A stretch of DNA of 12,646 nt from Opitutia bacterium UBA953 (lineage in GTDB: Bacteria; Verrucomicrobiota; Verrucomicrobiia; Opitutales; UBA953), in NCBI GenBank assembly GCA_002293125.1, contig DBCR01000029.1:1-12646 (forward strand). Direction: 5' to 3'. Below the pieces are notes generated by a model. That model searched no databases, was not told the DNA's origin, and saw only the letters and a program-made list of their open reading frames with translations. A program made the translations under genes and the position numbers. Shown here piece by piece: positions 5,627-10,117 of this stretch (its first letter is position 1; each line of letters starts with the position of its first letter).

Positions 5627-5707
5627 TCAAAGGGAGACCGGAAACCGGAAATCATACTTCGGGTATTAAAACCCCAGCCAATCATCCGGTCTCCGGTTTC
5701 CCTTTGA
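5627..5707 (-). repeat. Family A element, best-preserved copy
   Basis: Terminal repeats TCAAAGGGAGACCGGAAACC and GGTTTCCCTTTGA enclose an AT-richer core (TTCGGGTATTAAAACCCC). Its core orientation relative to the downstream gene is opposite to that of the copies before the HEAT and ThuA genes. Confidence 0.78.
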
Positions 5708-5716
5708 TTGGTGGTC

Positions 5717-5798
5717 TCTGCTTCGCAGCCGTTCCCCCATGCCAGCATGCCCCCGCTGTCTCTTTCGCCTATACTCCATACTCGATACTCCATACTCT
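5717..5798 (+). repeat. CTGCTTCGCAG/ATGCCAGC tail (family F) and inverted GAGTAT array
   Basis: After the A element come CTGC-TTC-GCAG and CATGCCAGCATGCC. The same order follows the A copies in both long inverted arms. Then ATACTC occurs four times at 5771-5798 (family E, opposite strand to 5440-5468), before the CCTCGA that precedes the next start. Confidence 0.6.
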
Positions 5799-5810
5799 CA
5801 CCTCGAACCG

Positions 5811-6875
5811 ATGCCCCTCCGCCGCGTAGCGCAGATTGCCGTCGTCCTTGGCCTCGTGGCCGTGGGCGTCTGGGTCGTGCGCGGCAAGAAATGGGAACAG
5901 CTCCGCAAGCCCACCGAAGTCGCGGCGAGACCCGCGATCAAGCTGCGTTCAGCCGCCGACATTATTCCGCAACTTAAAGATCCGCCCAAGCGCACGGGTG
6001 TCACGATCAAGGAGTTGCTCGAGGGCAAGGTGCCGAAACTCAATCAGCTCGAGGTCGAAGCGTTCCTCAAGAATCAAGGTCGCACGACCATGAATCTTCT
6101 CGTGGCTTCGCGGCTTCTGAATGACCTCGGCTTCGCCCGCGAGGCCGCCAAGGATGACCCTAAGAATCCAGCCGTCCAGCTGGAGCTGGCGCTTCGCGGC
6201 GAGACGCCGGAAGAGAAGGCCGCCGCGGTCGCCGCCTTTCGCGAAGCCGCCCCCGGCAATTCCCTCGGCGATTACCTCGCCGCCCATCAGGCTTTCCTGG
6301 CAGGCGACGCCGGCGCAGCCGGCGCGGCGCTCATTCAGTCATTAGATAACCCGCTTTTCGCCGATTACTCGCGGCAACTCGTGGCTGGTTCGGAACAGGC
6401 CTACCTGGAGTCAGGCTACGAGCCGAACGCCGCTGCCGGTGCGGCGATGTTCGCCCTGACTATGCCGCGCGCAGGGCCACTGATGGAGGTATCCAAGAGC
6501 CTCCTGTCCCTGCAGCAGGAATTCATCCGTTCGGCCGACTTCGACGCTGCGGAGCCCACGGTCATCATCGGGCTTACGCTCGGCCAGCGCATCCAGGACC
6601 AAGGGCCTTACCTTATCGACCAGCTGATCGGCGTCAACATCGAGCGCCAATTCCTCCAGCAACTCGATCCGCTCACCCAGGCCGGCCCTGGCGGTCAGTC
6701 AGCCGGCGAACGACTTGAGGCCTTGGACGCCAATCTCATGGAAATCCGTTCCTTGAGCTCCGCCTTCACCGAGAAGTTCGCTTCCGCCGACGAAGTGACG
6801 CAGTCGCAGTATCTCGAAAAAATAAAGTCCGAAGGCGAACTCTCCGCGATGCGGTGGTTGGTGAATGGGAAGTGA
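5811..6875 (+). CDS. Membrane-anchored protein of unknown function
   Basis: A 354-residue protein I do not recognise. A short basic N-terminus (MPLRRV) is followed by a single hydrophobic segment, AQIAVVLGLVAVGVWVV, at about 7-23. It is then soluble, presumably on the outer face of the inner membrane. The body is helical, rich in alanine, glutamate and leucine, with TPR-like helix pairs around 100-200 (NLLVASRLLNDLGFAREAAK; AAAVAAFREAAPGNSLGDYL). No catalytic motif is visible. The ATG at 5811 is chosen because it places the hydrophobic segment at the N-terminus; an earlier in-frame ATG at 5739 would translate repeat DNA. No Shine-Dalgarno is present, and CCTCGA precedes the start as in the HEAT and ThuA genes. 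A stem-loop begins right after TGA. It is monocistronic and converges with queA. Confidence 0.75.
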   Translation: MPLRRVAQIAVVLGLVAVGVWVVRGKKWEQLRKPTEVAARPAIKLRSAADIIPQLKDPPKRTGVTIKELLEGKVPKLNQLEVEAFLKNQGRTTMNLLVASRLLNDLGFAREAAKDDPKNPAVQLELALRGETPEEKAAAVAAFREAAPGNSLGDYLAAHQAFLAGDAGAAGAALIQSLDNPLFADYSRQLVAGSEQAYLESGYEPNAAAGAAMFALTMPRAGPLMEVSKSLLSLQQEFIRSADFDAAEPTVIIGLTLGQRIQDQGPYLIDQLIGVNIERQFLQQLDPLTQAGPGGQSAGERLEALDANLMEIRSLSSAFTEKFASADEVTQSQYLEKIKSEGELSAMRWLVNGK

Positions 6876-6894
6876 GCGCAAGCGTAGCTTGCGC
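6876..6894 (+). other. Stop-adjacent stem-loop
   Basis: GCGCAAGC and GCTTGCGC form a perfect 8-bp stem around a GTA loop, starting with the first base after the TGA at 6873-6875. No T-tract follows. Confidence 0.7.
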
Positions 6895-6943
6895 GGGGAT
6901 CCGCCGGCAGGGTGAACTGCTGCGAAGCAAAGGCATCGACTAG

Positions 6944-6970
6944 GTAGGGGCGCGACTGCGTCGCGTAGGT
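6944..6970 (+). repeat. Family C palindrome (CGCGAC arms)
   Basis: GTAGGG heads CGCGAC-TGC-GTCGCG (6951-6965) and is followed by TAGG. Confidence 0.6.
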
Positions 6971-6979
6971 GTGATTCGG

Positions 6980-7033
6980 GTAGGGCCGACCATCCTTGGT
7001 CGGCCGCGGCCAAGCAGGGATGATTGGCCCTAC
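6980..7033 (+). repeat. Composite family C double hairpin, copy 2
   Basis: GTAGGG and CCTAC frame two hairpins. GGCCGACCA with TGGTCGGCC over TCCT is perfect. GGCCAAGCA with TGATTGGCC over GGGA has one mismatch. Confidence 0.75.
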
Positions 7034-7050
7034 TAAGACGCAGATGAACT

Positions 7051-7077
7051 AGGACAGCACGTGGTGCTCTCCCTACC
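7051..7077 (-). repeat. Family C palindrome, inverted copy of 888-914
   Basis: The reverse complement is GTAGGGAGAGCACCACGTGC, then TGTCCT. It differs from the 888-914 copy by one base in an arm, which breaks one pair. Confidence 0.65.
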
Positions 7078-7120
7078 TTAAAAAGCTTCGCAGCAGTTCA
7101 CCATGCCAGCAGTTCCCCCA

Positions 7121-7139
7121 CGAAGGCCTTCAGCCTTCG
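7121..7139 (-). other. Stop-adjacent stem-loop after queA
   Basis: CGAAGGC and GCCTTCG form a 7-bp stem around a 5-nt loop, starting with the first base after the queA stop on the minus strand. No clear T-tract follows. Confidence 0.65.
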
Positions 7140-8207
7140 TCACAGGATGACCATCGCATCCCCATAACTGAAGAACCGATACTCTTCGCGAATCGCTTCG
7201 GCGTAGATTTCTTTCAGCCAGGTGAGGCCTGAAGGATCGCCGGGCGTAAGGAACGCGGCCACGAGGCAGAGGAGGGTGGAGCGGGGCAGGTGGAAGTTCG
7301 TGAGCAGGAATTCGCAGCAGCCGACGGTATCTCCCGGGCGGATGAAGAGCGACGCGTCCGATAGGAAATCGCCTTCGTGCGCGAAGCCGTGCGTCTTGCG
7401 GAAGGCGTCTTCGCTGGCGCGGACCGACGTCGTGCCGACCGCGAGGCGCGAGCGGCGCGTCTTGAGCGCCTGCATCGTCGCGGCCGGGATACGATACGCC
7501 TCGGAGTGCATGACGTGCTCGTTCAGGTTTGCGACGGAGACCGGCTGGAAGGTGCCCGGTCCGACGTCGAGCACGAGGTCGAAGGCGTCGTGGCCGCGCG
7601 CCTTGAGCGTCGCGAGGAGTTCGGGCGTGAAGTGCAGTCCCGCGGTCGGCGCGGCGGCGGCGCGGGCCGACGCCGGATCGGCATACACGGTCTGGTAGCG
7701 CGTGGCGTCATCGGCCGGCGCGAGTCCGCGGTCTTTGCGCGCTTCGACGATGTAAGGAGGCAGCGGGAGTTCGCCGACGCGGTCGGCGAGCTGGTCGACG
7801 GTCTCACCAACGGGCAGCGTGAACCGTACGCGGTATTCACCGTTCTTCGTCTCGACCGCGACGGCGTGGCGGCCGTCGATGGAAAATCCCGATGCGTCCG
7901 AGGCGCGCTTGCCCGGGCGCAGCATGCACCACCATTCGAGCGGATCGGAAGTCGGACGCAGCAGCAGGCACTCGACCTTGCCTCCCGTCGGGCGCACGCC
8001 GAAGAGGCGCGCCTTGAGTACCGTGACGTTATTGCGGATGAGCACCGTGCCCGCGGGAAGCAGGTCGGGCAGTTCGGAGAACAGGCGGTGCTCGATCGTG
8101 CGCGTGGCGCGTCGCACCACGAGCAGGCGCGACCCGTCTCGACGTGGCGCAGGCTCCGCGGCGATGCGTTCGGGCGGGAGGTCGAAATCCAGCTCCCGGA
8201 CGTCCAT
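7140..8207 (-). CDS. queA: S-adenosylmethionine:tRNA ribosyltransferase-isomerase
   Basis: A 355-residue cytosolic enzyme of queuosine synthesis. It moves the ribosyl group of S-adenosylmethionine onto preQ1 at the wobble base of GUN-anticodon tRNAs, giving epoxyqueuosine. Length is typical. Motifs in order: LPPERIA at 10-16, ARLFG at 67-71, YQTVYA at 171-176, AAPTAGLHFT at 185-194, VGPGTFQPV at 215-223, HSE at 234-236, AVGTTSVR at 256-263, TNFHLPRSTLLCLVAAF at 303-319 and FFSYGDAMVI at 345-354. One departure is that the usual NDTRV stretch reads NNVTV at 59-63. The start lies 3 nt after the stop of the upstream nuclease gene, so the two are almost certainly one transcript. A hairpin closes the unit. 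Confidence 0.97.
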   Translation of the reverse strand: MDVRELDFDLPPERIAAEPAPRRDGSRLLVVRRATRTIEHRLFSELPDLLPAGTVLIRNNVTVLKARLFGVRPTGGKVECLLLRPTSDPLEWWCMLRPGKRASDASGFSIDGRHAVAVETKNGEYRVRFTLPVGETVDQLADRVGELPLPPYIVEARKDRGLAPADDATRYQTVYADPASARAAAAPTAGLHFTPELLATLKARGHDAFDLVLDVGPGTFQPVSVANLNEHVMHSEAYRIPAATMQALKTRRSRLAVGTTSVRASEDAFRKTHGFAHEGDFLSDASLFIRPGDTVGCCEFLLTNFHLPRSTLLCLVAAFLTPGDPSGLTWLKEIYAEAIREEYRFFSYGDAMVIL

Positions 8208-8210
8208 GGC

Positions 8211-9203
8211 TTACGCTCCGGTCTTCGGAGGCGTGATCAGCAGCTGGCCATCGATGGCGCGCAGGGGCATGAACTCGGCGCCAGGAGGAGCCTTGCGGAG
8301 TTCTTCTTCCACCGCCGAAAGCTTGGCGTCCAGGTCGTCGATTCGCGCGACGAAGACTGCTTCCGGCGTCGAGGGCGTGGCGCAGGCGCCGTACTCACGC
8401 ATCGTGTGGTGGCTGAGTAGGATGTGCTCGAGGCGTTCCATCAGCGAGGCTTCGAGGCCGACCTTCGTGCCGTGTGTGCGCACGATGAAGGCGCCGAGGA
8501 CGAGGTGTCCGTGCAGATTGCCCGCGCGGGTGAAGCTGGCTTTGGCCATGCCGGGTTCGAGGCGGGAGTATTCCTGGACCTTGCCCATGTCGTGGAGGAC
8601 GATGCCGGCGACGGCGAGGGCGTGGTCGACTTTCGGGTAGAGGGGGAGGAGGGCTTCGGCGCACTTCGCCATGCGGAGCGTGTGCTCGAGCAGGCCGTGG
8701 CGGAAGGCGTGGTGCATGCCGAGCGCGGCGACGGCTTCGTGGAAACGTTCGCCGTGTTCTTCGAAGGCGGATTCGACCGTCGCGCGGAGGCCGGCGTGCG
8801 GGATGCGCGCGATGATACCGAGGAGGTCGGCCTTCATCTTGATCGGGTCATGTTGCGACACCGGGGTGAGCTTACCCATGATCGCCGGGTCGGCGCGTTC
8901 GGCGTCGGTGATCGGCGTGAGGGAGTCGACCTTGAGGTCGGGACGTCCGTTGAAGTCGCTGACCGTTCCGCCTACGCGGACGATGGCTCCGGCCTTGAGG
9001 GAGGTCAGGACCGGCTTCACCGGTGAATCGCCAAAAACGCGGATCTTGATGTCGTCGGTCGCGTCGGCGATGACCGCCTCATAATAGGTCGAACCAGTCT
9101 TCGCGGTCTTGGTGGCGATTTCTCCTAGGGCGCAGATGGCTTGGAAACGAGAGCCGACCGGGGAGGTCTTGCTTTCACGAAGGGTCAGAAGTGGTTCGGA
9201 CAT
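8211..9203 (-). CDS. YhaM-family 3'-5' exoribonuclease (OB fold plus HD domain)
   Basis: A 330-residue cytosolic protein of the YhaM family: 3'-to-5' nucleases with an N-terminal nucleic-acid-binding OB fold and a C-terminal metal-binding HD domain. The OB part covers about 20-100 (YYEAVIADATDDIKIRVFGD at 41-60; GGTVSDFNGRPDLKVD at 78-93). The HD part has HHAFRHGLLEHTLRM at 164-178, VLHDMGKVQEY at 202-212 with the His-Asp pair at 204-205, HGHLVLG at 231-237, HILLSHH at 260-266 and IDDLDAKL at 288-295. This is the family's usual order and spacing. Family members degrade RNA, and some also single-stranded DNA. It is the first gene of a two-gene unit with queA. Its start has no Shine-Dalgarno; the leader is CTCTCCCGCCC. 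The catalytic residues look intact. Confidence 0.93.
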   Translation of the reverse strand: MSEPLLTLRESKTSPVGSRFQAICALGEIATKTAKTGSTYYEAVIADATDDIKIRVFGDSPVKPVLTSLKAGAIVRVGGTVSDFNGRPDLKVDSLTPITDAERADPAIMGKLTPVSQHDPIKMKADLLGIIARIPHAGLRATVESAFEEHGERFHEAVAALGMHHAFRHGLLEHTLRMAKCAEALLPLYPKVDHALAVAGIVLHDMGKVQEYSRLEPGMAKASFTRAGNLHGHLVLGAFIVRTHGTKVGLEASLMERLEHILLSHHTMREYGACATPSTPEAVFVARIDDLDAKLSAVEEELRKAPPGAEFMPLRAIDGQLLITPPKTGA

Positions 9204-9236
9204 GGGCGGGAGAGTGGCAGTGGGGGAATTGTTTTC

Positions 9237-9290
9237 GAGTATGGAGTATGGAGGTGGGGCGAGAGTATCGAGTATCGAGTATGGAGTATA
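9237..9290 (+). repeat. GAGTAT array upstream of the nuclease gene
   Basis: GAGTAT words occur at 9238, 9244 and again in a second cluster at 9263-9289, interrupted by GGAGGTGGGGC. Relative to the minus-strand gene this reads as ATACTC, the same gene-relative orientation as before the 5811 gene. Confidence 0.75.
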
Positions 9291-9330
9291 GGGGGCTTGA
9301 GCCGTTTCGGGTGGCCGGTGGCGGGGCGCA

Positions 9331-9400
9331 TTTTCAGGTCTCAGGTCTCGGTCATCGGGTATCAGGTACGGGTGTTCGGGTTCTGGTGCAGGTACGGGGA
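9331..9400 (+). repeat. Family B repeat, copy 3
   Basis: TTTCAGGTCTCAGGTCTCGG onward, ending GCAGGTACGGGGA. It is the most diverged of the four B copies. Confidence 0.65.
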
Positions 9401-9409
9401 GATAGATTG

Positions 9410-9498
9410 CCCAACCGCCATCCGCTAAACGCTTTCACCTGTCATGGGTAGGGCCGACCATCCTTGGTCGTCCGTGCGGCCGCCGTATGGTGGCCGAG
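9410..9498 (+). repeat. Family D repeat joined to a decayed composite C unit
   Basis: CCCAACCGCCATCCGCTAAA and CACCTGTCATGG (9410-9447) run directly into GTAGGGCCGACCATCCTTGG (9448-9467). The same D-to-C junction recurs at 9839-9893. The second half here (to about 9498) has lost its pairing. Confidence 0.65.
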
Positions 9499-9607
9499 GG
9501 TAGGGGCAGGACTACGTCATGCCCTATCGAGCGAAGTGGGCGCGGCGTAGCTTCGCCCCTACCTTGGCGTTCACCATCCGGCGAACGGACGCGACGCCGT
9601 CGCGTCC
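9499..9607 (+). repeat. Further family C palindromes
   Basis: GGTAGGGGC at 9499 and GCCCCTACC at 9555-9563 form an outer inverted pair. GCGAAG and CTTCGC lie inside it. A separate perfect palindrome with 9-bp arms GGACGCGAC and GTCGCGTCC around GCC lies at 9587-9607. Confidence 0.55.
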
Positions 9608-9660
9608 CACCCCGTTGCATTTCTGGCCAACTATTCAACAAATCAACTCATGCGGCATCT

Positions 9661-9730
9661 TTCAGGTCCCGGGTCTCGGCCATCGGGTACCAGGTTCGGG
9701 TCCTCAGGTTCAGGTGCAGGTGCGGGGTAG
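9661..9730 (+). repeat. Family B repeat, copy 4
   Basis: TTCAGGTCCCGGGTCTCGGC onward, ending GGTGCGGGGTAG. It closely matches 1060-1129 and stops abruptly at an AT-rich stretch. Confidence 0.75.
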
Positions 9731-9805
9731 TTAATACTTAAACCATTAACCAAGAACAACTTAACAAATAACACCCCCTTGCCTATTTTTAAGCACACGC
9801 ATTTA
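9731..9805. other. AT-rich island without a recognisable gene
   Basis: TTAATACTTAAACCATTAAC and following bases contrast sharply with the GC-rich surroundings. A short minus-strand reading frame (to 9876) crosses it but is built largely from repeat B, so I do not call a gene. It could hold a promoter, but no convincing -35/-10 pair stands out. Confidence 0.35.
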
Positions 9806-9831
9806 GGTAGGGAGGCGATGACATCGCCTCC
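9806..9831 (+). repeat. Family C palindrome with a compensated stem change
   Basis: GGAGGCGATG and CATCGCCTCC form perfect 10-bp arms around one base, headed by GTAGGG. Compared with 603-623, a T-A pair has become G-C on both sides. Confidence 0.7.
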
Positions 9832-9838
9832 GCCTTTG

Positions 9839-9934
9839 TTCCCAACCGCCATCCGCTCACCGCTTCCACCTGTCATGGGTAGGGCCGACCATACCTGGTC
9901 GGCCGCGCGGCCAAGCAGGGATGGTCGGCCCTAC
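9839..9934 (+). repeat. Family D repeat plus composite family C unit, copy 3
   Basis: The D repeat (9839-9878) leads into a 56-bp composite unit (9879-9934) framed by GTAGGG and CCCTAC. Its two 28-bp halves pair over 25 positions as a single long hairpin. The left half can instead form its own perfect 9-bp hairpin. Confidence 0.75.
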
Positions 9935-10117
9935 CCATACACCCCGATCCGGCCCTCGATTTGCCCCCACCCCTCCAAACCGCTCCTAATCCTTTTTATT
10001 TACATATATTATTGTCTAGGGGGTGTCTTTTAGGTCAAATCATACACCCCAATCTCCCCATCACACCCTTTGGTCCCCCGCCAAAGCCCCCCCTTTGTTA
10101 ATAAACTGACACAGTAG
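9935..10117 (+). promoter_or_regulatory. Upstream region of the giant surface-protein gene
   Basis: An AT-rich stretch (TTTTTATTTACATATATTAT, from 9993) lies about 110 nt before the start and is the likely promoter area, though no clean -35/-10 pair is seen. A hairpin follows: GGGGTGT at 10020-10026 with ACACCCC at 10044-10050, 17-nt loop. No Shine-Dalgarno precedes the ATG at 10118. Nothing identifies a known riboswitch. Confidence 0.35.

Larger units (their letters stand above)
6911..7102. repeat. 192-bp symmetrical spacer bounded by an 18-bp perfect inverted repeat
   Basis: GGTGAACTGCTGCGAAGC at 6911-6928 is the exact reverse complement of 7085-7102. Between them lie three family C units: 6944-6970, 6980-7033 and 7051-7077. 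The region separates two convergent genes. Confidence 0.7.

Noticed and set aside
4152..5630. Minus-strand open frame of 492 codons
   Set aside because: Antisense to the Gfo/Idh oxidoreductase, whose motifs and Tat signal are unambiguous. Long antisense frames are expected in GC-rich genes.
5440..5798. GAGTAT/ATACTC arrays as a CRISPR
   Set aside because: The units are 6-8 nt with no unique spacers of CRISPR size, and no cas genes are present.
7377..9026. Long plus-strand frames over queA and the nuclease gene
   Set aside because: Shadows of the two minus-strand genes; the translations are arginine/glycine-rich and lack motifs.
9643..9876. Minus-strand 77-codon frame in the second spacer
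   Set aside because: More than half of it is repeat B read backwards. No start signal or domain.
9935..10117. A riboswitch before the giant surface-protein gene
   Set aside because: Only one long-loop hairpin is visible. No known aptamer core could be recognised.
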